From: Chrysomallon squamiferum
Taxonomy: Eukaryota > Mollusca > Gastropoda > Neomphalida > Peltospiridae
NCBI GenBank assembly: GCA_012295275.1
Contig: CM022670.1
Location: forward strand, 31,373,438 to 31,437,437
Length of the DNA stretch: 64,000 bases
Reading direction: 5' to 3'
The position numbers and the translations under genes were made by a program. This document shows, in pieces, positions 1-14,111 of the stretch. The notes under the pieces are model-generated. The model was not told the origin of the DNA, ran no database searches, and saw only the letters and a list, made by a program, of their open reading frames with translations. Position 1 is the first letter of the stretch; every line of letters begins with the position of its first letter.

Positions 1-59
1 AGAATTGTTATTATTGTTGTTCTTTATTTTATTTTATTTTATGTAAATATTTATTTATT

Positions 60-60
60 C

Positions 61-97
<37 letters not shown>

Positions 98-98
98 T
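60..98. repeat. (TTAG)n microsatellite
   Basis: About nine or ten tandem copies of a TTAG/AGTT tetranucleotide, embedded in T-rich sequence. It is a simple repeat with no gene nearby. Confidence 0.95.
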
Positions 99-277
99 TT
101 TTCATTCGTTTGAAGGTCTTTTAAAAAGTAAACGTTCTGGTTCTGTAAAAGAAGCCAGTCAGCGACTTTCCTCTCGTCATCTGAGTAATCCCTAATCGTA
201 ATTCATATTTCCACAATTACTCCGTAAGCCACGCCCCCTTAGTTACTGTAACTATATCCCACAAGCTAACATCCAAA

Positions 278-493
278 ATGGCGAAATCGGAAAGTATTCC
301 AGATGATGTGTCGGTTTCGTATCTTCCCGAGAGCTCGAGCCTTTCCAGAAAAGCACAAGAGAATGGTTTAAATTATTTTATGCAATATATAAAAATTTCG
401 GACGAATATAAAAAAGTGGGAACAGCGTGTTTCCTCTCTAGATATAGTGTGGTCCTTAACTATATATATCCGACACCATATAATCGTAAATAA
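278..493 (+). CDS. Unidentified short open frame, possible first exon
   Basis: A 71-codon plus-strand frame opens with ATGGCG behind a C-rich box (CCACGCCCCCTT, near 230) and runs to TAA at 493. Codons 1-45 have balanced composition and several CpGs, unlike the surrounding AT-rich DNA. The frame then meets a potential donor (AAAAAAGTGGGA, near 413), after which the residues look random. I do not recognise it. Residues 14-37 faintly recall the N-termini of SWIM-type zinc-finger proteins common in invertebrate repeats, but this is a weak impression. It lies in what should be the next intron of the lipoprotein gene, on the opposite strand, so it could be a mobile-element fragment or a small unrelated gene start. 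Confidence 0.22.
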   Translation: MAKSESIPDDVSVSYLPESSSLSRKAQENGLNYFMQYIKISDEYKKVGTACFLSRYSVVLNYIYPTPYNRK

Positions 494-1169
494 AATGTGT
501 GGAGTGTGTCATCATATATAAGATTTGTTTCTTCGTTATTTCTGTTCAATGGCTACGCGTGGCCATATATGTTATTCATATTTAGGAAATTCGTATATAG
601 CTAAATATCAGCTGTTTGATTTAGTATTATTTTAAAACATTTTCATGCTTATAAATGACTGTCTTTTCGAGAGTATGGTCGTCCGCAAAGTCGAATAATC
701 CATTTTAAATATTTTTCTCATTATGTTTTCGGTTTCGGAAAGGTATAAATGTCAAATGCTGTCCACTTTCGTATCGTTCATCCGATCTGCATCTCCCCCA
801 GGTACATCGCTTTACCATTGTGCCTATGAATAACGCTTTCTAACAAAAGAAGTATTAAACTTTGCTGAACAACTAAACTAAACAATGATCAACATAAATA
901 CACCGCTTTTGAGACAATATGGCGGCCGAAAAACCCACATTATAGGTGTCTGGAAATAGCGCGCTTTGATTGGTTGAAGTTCCGAAGCGATTTGACACTT
1001 GTGGAAACTAGAAGTATTTTCGACGCCACGTAACAATAAATAAAATAAGCTGAGTACGAGGTTTAATAAAATATTTCCGCACTTCCCTCCTTATAACCGT
1101 ATAATTAATTTGAAGATAAACTTTATTTTATCATTTAATTAGGATTCCTAATTAATTACAAATACTTAC
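494..1169. other. Non-coding stretch with a CpG-containing promoter-like patch
   Basis: I see no exon of the lipoprotein gene here, so its next intron appears to run off the left edge of the window. Around 890-1030 the sequence is richer in CG: AATATGGCGGCC at 917-928 resembles a YY1-type element, and GCGCGC and ATTGG motifs follow. Its only ATG frame stops after seven codons. Confidence 0.4.
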
Positions 1170-4100
1170 ACTGCCGTAGAACTGTCTGATGGCTGATACG
1201 TCAGGAACATATCGGTGGAATTTATGTTTGGTTCTGTTTATATATGGAACTATGTCTGGCAGCACGTCGAGAGATTTCACTGGGAATGGCAAGTAGATCT
1301 CAAACTGGATTTCTCCATGTACAGGATCGAACACTACAAGTCTGGATTCTCGCAAAACTTCAGTTAGTGAAAATTCCCTGGCCACTTCTTCCATGATGAT
1401 TTCTTTAATTATTGTCACAATCTCTCTGGCGTATTTTTCAATGTTGTCTTCAACATTCCAGTAGTTGTAAGCCCAAACTCCCTAAAGAATAATTATTTAA
1501 TTAATAAACCAAAATAAAATAAACGATAATGGTTTGAACACTTTTTTCTTAAATAAATAAAGATAGAAAGGGAATAAATCATTAGCGAATTAAATTTTAA
1601 TGCTGTGAAACTGTTACTGTCCACAGTATTTAAAAATTGAACTATAAACTCAACATAAGTCTAGTAAATAATTCACAATGTTAAAAGTATTTAATTTTTC
1701 AATGTGAAAATATTGATTTATTTGATATTTACCTGTTGGTAAGCTTCACTGGCCATGTTATGGATGTGTCTGATGTCTGCGTCTGTAATCACGTGGGCCA
1801 TCTGTCTGTTGATGAAATTTCTTGTGCCTGTCATAACAGTATTGTAGTGTCCTGGCAGTCCCGAAACTCTGATGCCATTGGTAATGCTGTCAGCCATGGA
1901 ATTCATGTAACTATTGTAGGTATGCCATGGGTGACCCATCCAGGAATCCATGTAGTCTGAATATCAAGAAAAAATTATAAATTAGATGAAAAGACCTCAC
2001 AATAAAATATGGCCTCGATCAATTTCATTTCAGTTATTGCACAACATTATTCTCTGTTAGAACTTGTTAAATAAGACCTGTACAACTTTCAGTAGCTTAG
2101 TGTCCACCAAATCTTAATGCGGCTTTGGAAATATCTACGTGTTAAGTTTTTTCACCCTTACTTTGAGAAAGCCTTAAATAGTTAACCTTATGAAAACAGA
2201 AAGAGAACAGGCCTGAAATATTCAGACATATTTGTTTTAAACAATATTATCACAAAAGAAAAGTTTGAATGAATAATGAAATAAAAACTTACGAGTTGCT
2301 TGATGTGTAATCCAGTTCATGTGTCTGTTGTAACCATGTCTGGCTTCAACGGCGGCTTCATCAATCCTATCAATCATTTCGATTGCCATCGAAACACCTT
2401 CGTTGACCATTTGCTAAATTATAACAGTAATACAATACATTATTTATTTTATCATAATTTTTTTCAATGATTGTCTAATTTAAAATAATAATAATAATAA
2501 TAATAATAATTAAATTATTTATCAACATGTCATGTTAATCATATATATTTGGCTTGGTATTTAAATATTTTAAATTAACTGACTTTAATGCCATTATTTA
2601 CCAGTGATATTTTAGAAATTTTGATGGTGTTGTCGATGTTGCTGTTGTAACTGTGACGGTTATTTTTCTCGTAAATACTGGCATGTTATTCTATACAACT
2701 ATTATTTAATACTAAATGACGAGTTTTAAATTTACCTCAATAGCCAAAACGTAGTTCTGTACCCAGCTCATATATTTCTCTTTAATCGGATATGATTTCA
2801 GTGTTTCCAGAATATTTCTAAGTCCTCCTTTCACATTGTAAAGAGCATCCATATACCTCATGATAAGATCGTCATACACGTTTCTAAAATAAAATATTAA
2901 ACAGTTAGTATGTATTATAAGAGAGTTTTATTTATCACTTCTCTCTCTTTATTTCTTCCTTTCTTAATTTTTTTTGTTTTTGATTTGTTTTTGGTATTTG
3001 TGTTTCTGTGTGTGTTCTTGATTTTTTCTTGATTTTTTTAAATTACATTTTAATTTATTTTTATGTATATATTTATTTATTTATTTGCATAATAACATTT
3101 ATTTCATTTTAAAAATATACCTAGCATAATAAGACACATTCATGATCATCGTTGTCATCGTTACTATTATTATTATCATAATCATCATCTTCATCACCAT
3201 TATGGTTATTATTATTAATTTTTTTTTTTTTTTTTTTTACGCGCTGAATGTATAAAGATTTTACTTACACTGGCACCCAGACTGTTTTTCCGATGGTGTG
3301 CATGTAATAGTCGTTTCTGTTGTACATGGCCTTAATCTCCGCATTTATATATTTGAGCTGATGCAGTAAAACAGTTGTTTCACGTTCAATGATGCGTAAA
3401 AGTGGTCCTGCTTCATTTTCAATGTGGTCCAGCGTTACTTGATATCTAGCTTCGATCTCATCGCCAACGGCAGAGGTTATTCCTTTGGTGGCGGAAACAA
3501 TTTCTTGTTCAATATTCTGAATCTTGGTTTTCATGAAGTCCTGTAAGTAGAGAGTATGTAAAGTTTTGGTTGTGTCTTGTATTACAAAAATATAATAAAA
3601 TGTAAAACAGAAATATGTTACGTGAAACTTTTAATCGTCCAGTAAAAATACCAAAATAATAAATGGAATTACGTAAGTATGGATCAATAAAAGCTGTAAA
3701 AAATCGAAATAGAATCAAATTATGGACTGTTAAAAATAACTCTTTTTTTTATTTTATTTTATTTTTTTTTTCCCACACATTCAGACTTTTCAAAAACCTC
3801 AGCAAGATTAAGACAACTGTGAGATTATGGCATTATTATAATTACATAACTTTTAGTACATAACAAACCTGGATGTGGGTTAGAAGCTGTGGCTGCCACA
3901 TGATACGAGTGTGCAGAAGTCGAGATGTGTTTAGTGTCAAGCTAATGAGTGCATCATTGTGTTCACGGTAATTCACCAAATGAGCGATCTCGGCCTGAAT
4001 GGTTTTGCTGTCCAAGTATCTGCCAATGATCTCGATCTTTCTGTCTGGATTTTCTTTTAAATAAATAAATATATTAGCTCAGTGTATTTAGTTACTGCTT

Positions 4101-5167
4101 CATCAGTTGTTTTATGATATTATATTGAGCTTTTGATTTGCATTTATTCTTTTCATTTGTACCTTTTTTTTTTTTTTTTTTTTTTTAGCATTTTCAAAGG
4201 CACTTTATCTTTTCATTTGAGAAGCACTGGTATCAAATATTCCATTCCAAGCCACAACAAAGAAAAACCCAGTATTTCAGTTAATTATAACAAAACTATT
4301 TAATAAATTCTGAACATACCAACGTCATAATTCGTCTGGATATCAAAATGTTTTCTTGTTGGGTCAACAGTTATGGCCGATTTTATGACTTTCCAGTTAT
4401 TGAACCTGTTGACAACCTCCATTTTCAGAGGATTGGTACTCATTACCTGTCCATCTGTTTCTAATGTGATAATGGGACTGACCACCTACAGCAAAGTTTA
4501 TATAAAAGATTATAAAAATCAGAGTTGTAAATTCAAACATAATTTCTTAATTTATATGATGGCTGCATTAGAAATTATATGTTGTATGTTAGATGTATCG
4601 TCTTCAAATTCTTCTATATTCTGTCATTAGAATAATATCACCCCACCCCTAAAATTCAATAATAAATGATTTACAACATACCGCTAGATTTATCTGGTTT
4701 CTCAGTCTGTTGATTTCTGCACGAAGAGCCAGATTCATGTTTTCACGTCTTGTCGTTAGATATTTAACATCCACCATTGCAGAATATATTTCTCTTGACT
4801 GGCCGATATTTCCGGACAGTCTGCAGTCTAGATCTGTATACGGGTGCATTACGCCCATGAAAATGCTGTAGTTACTTGATCCGTATCCAGCCGATATGTC
4901 CTCGACTTTTGACGTCAGTGTGAGTGTTTTTCTGGTATCCAAGGAGTAAGAAAATTCAGTCTGACCGCTGAAGATTGTTCGTCCTTCGTTTATCACCATT
5001 TTAGTTCCGATGGTGACATCCTGTAAAATTGTTAAAGTAGTTATTTAACTTGATCAGACAGACGTATTTCTTAATAATTAGATATTTATAGAATAAAATC
5101 AAACCAAAAAAAAAATTTCATAATGATTCTTAAACCGTCAATAATAAAAATAATAATAATAATAAAA

Positions 5168-5232
<65 letters not shown>

Positions 5233-5251
5233 CATAATCATAATCATAATA

Positions 5252-5283
<32 letters not shown>

Positions 5284-8200
5284 AAAATGAATCTTACTTT
5301 TCCAACAGATGGTAAACGGAATGTTACGTCAGCTTTGCTCTCAGATGGTATGAGGATTGCTTTAACACCAATCTCCCTGGTATGGTCATTGTCGGCGTCC
5401 CAGAAGAATGATCCACCCAACGCTTTCGTTCTTTGGTCGTTTTCATATGATCCAGTCATTTGTAGACTTCTTCCTGGAAAGCCAAACTTTAGTGAGCTGT
5501 CATACATGGTGTTGTATGGTCTGCTGCGGTCATTTAGACTGACGTCATAAAATAGTTTGTGTCCCGCGTCTTCATTCCAGGTAATTTCGCCTGTGCTGCT
5601 GGAATGTCGAGCGTTATTCTTTACAGATCCAGAAATTCCCATGGTGCGCAATGGATGAATCATTTTGACATTGAATATATTGTTAAGGCCACCAGTGTCT
5701 CTTCTGTATTCGGTCTGAAACCTGACGTTGCTGTTTGGTTCATCTTTGTTCCAGTTCAGCATCATGTCTCCATCAAAATTGCTGCCGGTATTATGGCCAG
5801 AAACGGTGAAATGCATCGGATAAGGATAGCGAAAGATGATCGATCCCATGTGACGAGTGTTCATTGTATATTCAATCTCAGAGTCAAGGAATGTCTGTCC
5901 GTTTCTCTCTGCTTCAATCTTTTGTGTAAATTTGCCTGGTTCAGTAGCAGTTTCTAGTTTCATTGACAGCTGTTTAGCTATACCGAAAGGTGTGGTTGCT
6001 TCGAAAGCAACTAATATTTCTTTTCTGCCCCAGTTGTTCAGCGTTCCAAAAGATGCATCAATAACGATTTCTCTCTTTGATGCCCACATTATTTCATTGT
6101 GAATTTTGTAGTTTCCGTTCCTGTGAGAAGTCGTAGTCAGCAATTTCAAATGTCGCAAGCTGGGTAGTTTGCTATTGAACAATATAGACCCATCAAAATC
6201 AAACAGAGAGGTAAATTGTAAAGATGCTTGTGCTCTCAAAGAATTTGTGTATGGAGATTTGAAGTGAATAGTTGACTTGAAATCTTTCCATGTTCCTCTG
6301 TGCGTCAGACGTAACTCTGTATTTTCAAAGTTTTCAATCGGTGTTGTAATCTGAACGACTGCTGTCATTGGGGTAACAGAGAGATCGACCGTTGAACTGA
6401 ATGCAATCTTATATGCTCCGCCAATATCCATTACTGTTGTGACTTCGTATTTTCTCCGCTCGCTGACAAACTCTCCAGTAACAGAAATATCTTCATATCC
6501 TGAAAACGGAGTGTGTACGTTTACTTCAAACCTCACAGCTGGAACTGTAGATACTTTGACATTGCTTGAAACTGTTCTTCCAGTTGCATATGTTATGTGA
6601 GCACTGCCTGTCACGGTGCCATCCTGGATGTGATGACTGTAGGATGCCTTTGTTGATTCGTAACCAGTGAATGGAGTTGTCATTTCCACAGCGCTTCTCA
6701 GTACTCGCCAGCTGTTGTAGATGTGATTGAGTTTTCCAGATATGATTGTGTCATTCATAGACGTCAGCGTGAATTCGACGTCAATCGTGTGCTCGCCTGT
6801 TCTAAAGTCTACTGTGAGTTCTACATGTTTCAACATGTCAATAGGTGTTTTAATCGTGACTTGACCATGGAATCCACCTGTTGTCCTCATTAATGTGGCG
6901 ATTTCAAAGACATTGTTATCAAAATTCACGGTAATTGTAACGTCTTTTTCGGCACCATTATTATTTGCATGAATGTTAAAAACTGCCCTTTTGTGTATGT
7001 TCTCCATTCTGTACATAGCTTCACATTCGATGATTAAGGATGTTGATCTTACGTGTGCATTTACTGTCATCTCTATATTATTTGCGCTTCCAATTGATCC
7101 AGAAAGTTTGGCGATAAACTGAGAGGGGCTGATGGTTTGCTCCACGTTCAAAACTATGTTTTCTGTGTATGGGTTTTTGATAATTACTTCCACAGTCTGA
7201 ATGTGTTTCACAATACCATATAGCGATGTCATGCCTGTGATGGCTTCGTTGTACTTCACGACAACATTGATTTCGACTGTCTGCTGATCAACAGTCATAA
7301 CAGCAATCATTTGTTTGTGCATATCGTCTACGTTCATTTTAAGGTCGAAGGCGATTTTTGTAGCTGTATCATAATGCTGGAATTGAGCTTCAAAGTTAAC
7401 AGACGTAGTATCACCCTGGGCTGTTCCTGTCAGCATGGCTAAGCCTTTTATTTCCTGTCCAATTGATCCCCAAACTTTCCTGACAAATTTTGCACGATGG
7501 GTGACGTTTTCGATGTTCAAGACAATATCGCTCAAGAATGAAGTCTTGATGCTGACTGACATTGTTTTAATAAAATGAAGAAGATCTATATTTTCAAGAC
7601 TGTAAAAAGGCATGCTCATGATCAAGCTTTCTTCTGTCATCGTCATCTTTGCACTAATTTTAATCATTTCATTGTTGTAACCACCAATGATATCGATCTG
7701 CATTTCTGGTTCAAGCATCTTTCCAGTTACACTGAAGATGATGTTTCCTCGCATGTGTTCAATTATGTAATCTCCTTTGATTTCAGCTGTAATCATTGTG
7801 GACACCTTCCTAAGAGTAGTCGTGCAAGTAACTTCAAATATTTGTCCAACAGCTGCACGAACATTTCCACTGAATGCGTTCATCTCGTTTCTGTAATCAA
7901 AATGTAAAACAGCGTGGTCGATAAAAGGATGAACGTCGACGACAATGTCTGCAGAATTGGCAGTCCATGTTATTTTCATATCACCTTCAATACGTTCGTA
8001 ACCTGCATATGTGGCTTCTATGTGAGTTTGGATTAGCTGATTTCTCCATGTTTGTTCCAGAAAAACTCTCATGTGCTCTGCGTTGGCAAATGGGGTCTTG
8101 ATCAGAATATCAAGGCTAAACGGCTGTGTTAGTCTCAAGGTTGTATCAACGGTTATAACACGACGAGGAGAATATTCAGTTTCGAACAAAGTGTGCCAGC

Positions 8201-11111
8201 CATTAGTTGTTGCTTCACTCACCATACTGGTCTGAAAATACGGGAAACTTACAAAAGGTGTTTCAATTCGTAGTTTGGCCTGAATGTTCGAGAGGTAGTT
8301 CCATTGTAAAATTCCTTTCATCGTGCCAAAGATGGGAGAAATTGTAATTTCACTTCGGCTTGTGAAGTCGTGTAGAGTTCCAATAAATTCTACGTCTGCC
8401 TCAATTTCTCTGAAATCTTGGAATGGTGTTCTCAGTTTCGCCCAGACTTTAATTGTATGTTCCAGCTGAATTCGGGTTTCAAATTCGATGGTATTTCTTG
8501 TACCATATTCCACACTGCCACTGGTGATCATTACAAATCCTTCTTGTTTTTGTGAACCTCTGATTACTATGTTTGGAATAATAGTGTATGGTGTGATAAC
8601 CCGTAGTTCTCCGTTCATATTTGTTAGTGACATTGCGTTCAGACGTCCATCAGCAATGATTTTCCTGCCAGGGGACCACTGGAATTCAGCATGTGCAGTC
8701 ATCGGATGTCGGCTTGTCTGGGTTGTTACTTTTCCTATTATGTCCTCCATCCAAGGAGTAGAAACAGTTATGTCACACTCTATGCCGTCTGGTAATGAGA
8801 TGTAGTTTATGTTGGTCTTAATCACTGTTACCCCATTGTGAATGTAATGCATTCGATTGTGAACAAGTCCAGATCCAAGTTCGTTACTTAGACTCATATC
8901 TACATTTCTCACGATTTCCCAAGGTGTTCTAATATTCATGCTTCCTGAGGTTTTTGTAGTGGCAGAGGAGAGGTGATTTCCTTCCAAATCAAACTGCAGA
9001 ATTTGACCATTTCCCCAGTCGGAGTTAAAAACTGTTCTGGCGGATCTGCCTGTGTTAAAATGATTCCAGTTATTTGTCATTGTAAAGTATGGTCCAGCCA
9101 AAACATGAAGCTTTCCACTGTTCTGAATATTGATTCCCTTTCTTTGGTGATACATGTCCATCTTCCATATGTACTGTTCCCCGTTCATTTCGAGAATAAT
9201 ATCACTTTCCAGCTTGTTCTGCTCGGCGTGGCTTATTATTTTGAAAAGGACGGCCTCTACACCACGAATATTCGTTTTTAGATTTGCGCTTCCTTCAATG
9301 TTTGTAATCCCGAAATTTCCAACGTTTTGGCCGGTAATTATGAGCTGAACGTTTTTTCTGTCGAGAGATGCTTTAATTTCTGTTTTCAGGTTTGTGTTCA
9401 TTCTGTGCATGACGCCAACATTCATCTTTTGGAAATTCTTCCATGGGGTCGTTCCACTGAAACTAAAATCTAGATACCGCAGAGATATAGGTTTACTGAT
9501 TGTTACGGCTGCTGTGATTTCTTTCACTTTTCTATCCCAGAAAATATTTGCTTTGGTTGAAATGTGTCTAACTGTGTTTTCTGCAGTCACATCAACAGAT
9601 ATATCTCTAATACCTCTGAACGGGGTGTGCATGGAGATAGTAACACGAGTCATGCCTTCGCCCATTACACTCGGAGGTATGATGGTTGCATCGATGACGA
9701 TCTGTTTGTGTGGCAACCATGAGAACTCGGCGTGCGTCACATAGTTGGTATCAGCGTTGTTTTTCAGTATCAGCTGCAGTGTTCGAGACGGATATTTCAG
9801 AATAAAAGATGAATCTATTCTGGAAATAGATGGAATATCCATTTTGCCGAACAACATCAGTCTTTGTTTCTTGTCTCTGTCTGCATCCCATTTCGTGTCG
9901 ATCTTTCCAGTAAAGAGTGATCCATTGCGTTCGCCTTCAATTTCCATTTCTATGTGTCGTGACGGGTAGCTGATATCCATAGACCATTTGCCCTTAGATC
10001 CATCTGCGTATTTGTACTTAGTAGTCAAAGCATAGGCATCGTTGTCATGGTCAATGTGTCCAGAGAGCTTCAGATCATTCGGATCAAGATCGGTCATTCC
10101 AATAAATCTGATTGGCTTCACAAATGGCAGAACAATGTCACTTTTAATTGAATGTGAGGTCTTCGATGGTCGTTTGTAGCTGGTGCTGATGATGTATTTC
10201 GACTTATCGAATTTGAAGTTGACGTTGTGGTTGTATTCTCGGTGAGATGGCTGCGTCAGGTCAGAACTGATGAAGACAGTGTTGCCTGGGTAAGCTAGAG
10301 ACAAATCACCAAACATCTTGGCCAGCTTTTTAGTGCTGTCGTCCTTCAGATTAAGAGCAGCTTTGACCATATGTTTTTTGCCGTATTTCATATCAATGGC
10401 AGACGTCAGATATTTCTTATCCTGTTTGTGGTCTGCTTTGACAGAGAAGTCGATGCCCTGCGAATTAGATAATAATATTTATTAAATTAAAAGAAGAAGA
10501 CGATATTGTGTGTTTCATATTTTATTTAGATATATTCATTTAAGTTTTTATTCTAATACTTTAGTCGCAACTGAATCGTGTCAAAAGTATATTTAATAAA
10601 CTCCAAACAGCAATTAAAGCTGATTCACTAATCAGTTAAAATTAGAATTTCTAAACACTGATACAAATATTAAATATTTTACCAGAATAAAAATACTAAT
10701 ACTTTTGTCAACTTGACAACAATTCGAAGGAAATATTGTACTATTTCAGTAACTAACTATAAATGTAAAGATAAAATGTATGTTCTTACATGCGCAGTAG
10801 ATTTGCCTTTCATGTCATATTCAAAGGACGCTTGGTTTCCTTTGATTCTGTGGGTAAGACTTGCCGAACCAGAAATCTTATGAGAATTTCCATATTTAAT
10901 TGTAGCTCCAATGCCAGTAAATTTTGACCTGCTGTGGCTTAAGTCCATGTCTGCTTGGAAATTCAGATATGGCGTAGTTTTGGAATCCATGTTTCTGGAA
11001 TTAAATAAAGTATGCAAAATTAGATGTAATCATCAAACAATAAATACAGTTTAGATTTAGTTCTGTTGTTTAATTTTATACTAATATATCATTGCATTAT
11101 TTTGTTTTTGT

Positions 11112-11206
<95 letters not shown>

Positions 11207-13393
11207 GACAAAAAGGATAGATAAAGAAACATTCAGCTTACGCGTTCAGGAAATATTTGGTCAACGATTTTGTACTTTTGTCCTGTAGTTTAGAACTCAG
11301 TGTTAGTCTGTTTGGTGGGATGTTGAGGTATTTAGGCAAGCTATAGTCGAGAGTCAAACGCGAAGAACCGCCTCCAGATTTCTTTCTGTAGAACAATCCG
11401 TTCATTTTTGCAACCAGGTATTTTGAGTTGATGCTTATATCGCCTTGGTACCTGTTACTGCTCATACTACTTCTGCGGAAGTCACCTTTAAAGAAACACA
11501 AATTGGTTCACATGATTTATCAACTAAGACAAAAAATAAAATACTTAAACTAATTTGCTTTGGTACTTTTCCCGCACAAAAAAAAAAAAAAAAAGAAGAA
11601 GAAGAAGAAAATAAACAGTAGTAAAAGTAATAATAATGATACTTACATTTGAAGCTGATGGGTTTGTCAAGAACTGTTGGCAAAAACATCGTCATGGTGG
11701 TTTTTATGCTTTTTCCACCTTTGTATTCGAAATCGCCGATTATTGATATTGGAGTTGAAATAGGTGTCTTAATTATAATCTTTGGCGCTATCCTCAGCGT
11801 AGATCTTCGAATGCTTTTTTCGTGTATGAGTCCAATGTTAGCTAGATATCGTTTCTGATCAGGAGTTGTTATTTGGATCATGGCGCTTGTTTCCGTGTAC
11901 GTATTTTGCACAGAAGCTGTATAATACAAATATATAGTACGATATATTTAATATTAATGCAGTTTGACTTTAAAAATCAATGTACAGAACAGTAAGATTT
12001 TACGTCTAAATAAAAGCCACAGTAATCAAAAGGTGTTTTGTTATTAAAATCAGCAATGTTTCTGGTTCAAGAATCTTTACATGTACACTGAATATGATTA
12101 AATTATTTCAGTATGAAATAAATTGTTAACACGACTTACATTTCAGTGCAAAAGGATTTCTGGTTATTCCTGTCACAGTCATGCTAAGATCGGCATGACG
12201 TCTGCGGTCTGTTACGATTGTGCCATCAACAATGATGTTTTCTGCTGAAGGTCGTGAAATCTCGATGTGTGGAATGAGCGTTATTTCTTCTTTTGTTCTT
12301 TCAATCGCCATACTCGTATCGATGCCGTATCGCCACCTTTCGTCGATCTGAAGGACGCTTGTGAACCTTTTCATTTCGCGATCGTTTACAACAGAGCCTA
12401 AATAAAGAAAAAATACACTCTATGACCACATAAGTTTTATTAAAATCAGATTTACCTAGTAGTTACTACTTTTTTAACAATTAAAGAATCTATTTCAAAT
12501 AAATATCACTGATAAGATTTTAATGTTTTCGTCAGTTGTTTAATTTTGCTCACCTGTTAGACCAACCTTCTTCCAAGGTGTCACAAGAGAAACCTCCATC
12601 TGCTTCTTTTTGTAGTTCATCGTCATGTCGAAAGCCAAGGCTCTGTCGACACTTGACCCAGGTGTGTTGAAGGCCATTTGTGCAACTTTTAGTGATTTTG
12701 TCTACAAGTAGGAATAATCACTATTATTAGTTTCTATTCTTCGCATATCGTTCACATGTTAAGTGACTGTTAATCTACAGTAAGATAGTATGAAATTAAT
12801 TACGTATAATTGGATTTCATTACTTATAACAGAGTTTAAAATAAAATATTCTTTCTGACAATCAGTAGTAAATAAACTATTTTAACCACAAATAGACGAC
12901 ATAATATATTGCTTTCTGTAACCAACAGTCTTTCTGAATATGAAATATTATTGAGTTAAATTTCCACGTGAAATCTATATGTCTGTTAATTATTTATCTA
13001 CCTCGGTCTGTTTTGCAATCAGTTTGTAGCTTCTATGGGTGTCACGTTTGTAGATGTTCACGCCAAAAGCGAAAGGTCCGGTCAGTGGGAAATACGGAGC
13101 AGTGTCGACCATGGATGCGTTGATGAACTGGAATTCCAAGCATGTTTCGATACCTGTGATCTTGGCTGTCTTTGATCCAGAGCACATCTTGAACGTTTTG
13201 CGGCTGTCTTCCATAAGCACTTCTTCTTCTTCAACGTTTCCGTGAATAGTGAAAAATGCAGTTCTGTGAGATAAAAAAATAATAATAATAAAATAAAAAA
13301 TAATAAATAAATTTTATTCTATTTCCATTGTTTTATTATTCATCGACTTTGATCCTTTCACATTTTTATTTAAACCAATTGCCGTATTACAGA

Positions 13394-13431
<38 letters not shown>

Positions 13432-13564
13432 TACTACTACTACAAAACTATTATTATTATGATCGTCGTCATCATTTTCATCATCATTATTACTATTATT
13501 ATTATTATTGTTGTTGTTGTTGTTGTTGTTTACCTTTATTTTATTTTATTTTATTCGTTTATTA

Positions 13565-13598
<34 letters not shown>

Positions 13599-14049
13599 TG
13601 TCTTTTTTTGTTTGTAACTATTATTTCTTTCTTAAATCGTTTTATGGATAACCATTAAAGAGAAAATTAATTATATATTTTAACAATTCTTAATAAATTA
13701 TTAGGCCACAAATAAAAGGAAATAATGAGACTGCCAATATGAATTTATCATGACCACGAATATTTACAAATATTTCCACTTACGTAACATCAAGTATTTC
13801 CATTTTGTCTCTTGGGACGTCGATTTCAGCGCTTAGTATTTTGCCTCGATCCAGTTCTATTCTTCCGCGTACGGCAGTACTGGAGTGCCACGTGTTTACA
13901 ATCCTCATTCCTGTTTTAGTCACGCCAGCGTCTACAACCATTGTACCCGAAATGTGCACTGCACCACTGTATGAATTAATAAAATAAAAATAATTAAAAC
14001 TTATGTAAGTTAAAAGACATAAAATAAATAAGATAAAAACTAAATTAGT

Positions 14050-14111
<62 letters not shown>

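Noticed and set aside
60-98. Telomere-like TTAG repeats
   Set aside because: The unit is the tetranucleotide TTAG, not TTAGGG or TTAGG, and it is short and internal.
1152-1171. Stop codon shortly after the last lipoprotein exon (frame ends SVSICN)
   Set aside because: A strong GTAAGT donor precedes it at an in-phase position, so I read it as intron, not the protein end.
5287-9969. Many plus-strand open frames of 64-132 codons
   Set aside because: They are antisense shadows of the lipoprotein's giant exon, whose minus-strand frame is uninterrupted for 1,720 codons with good splice sites.
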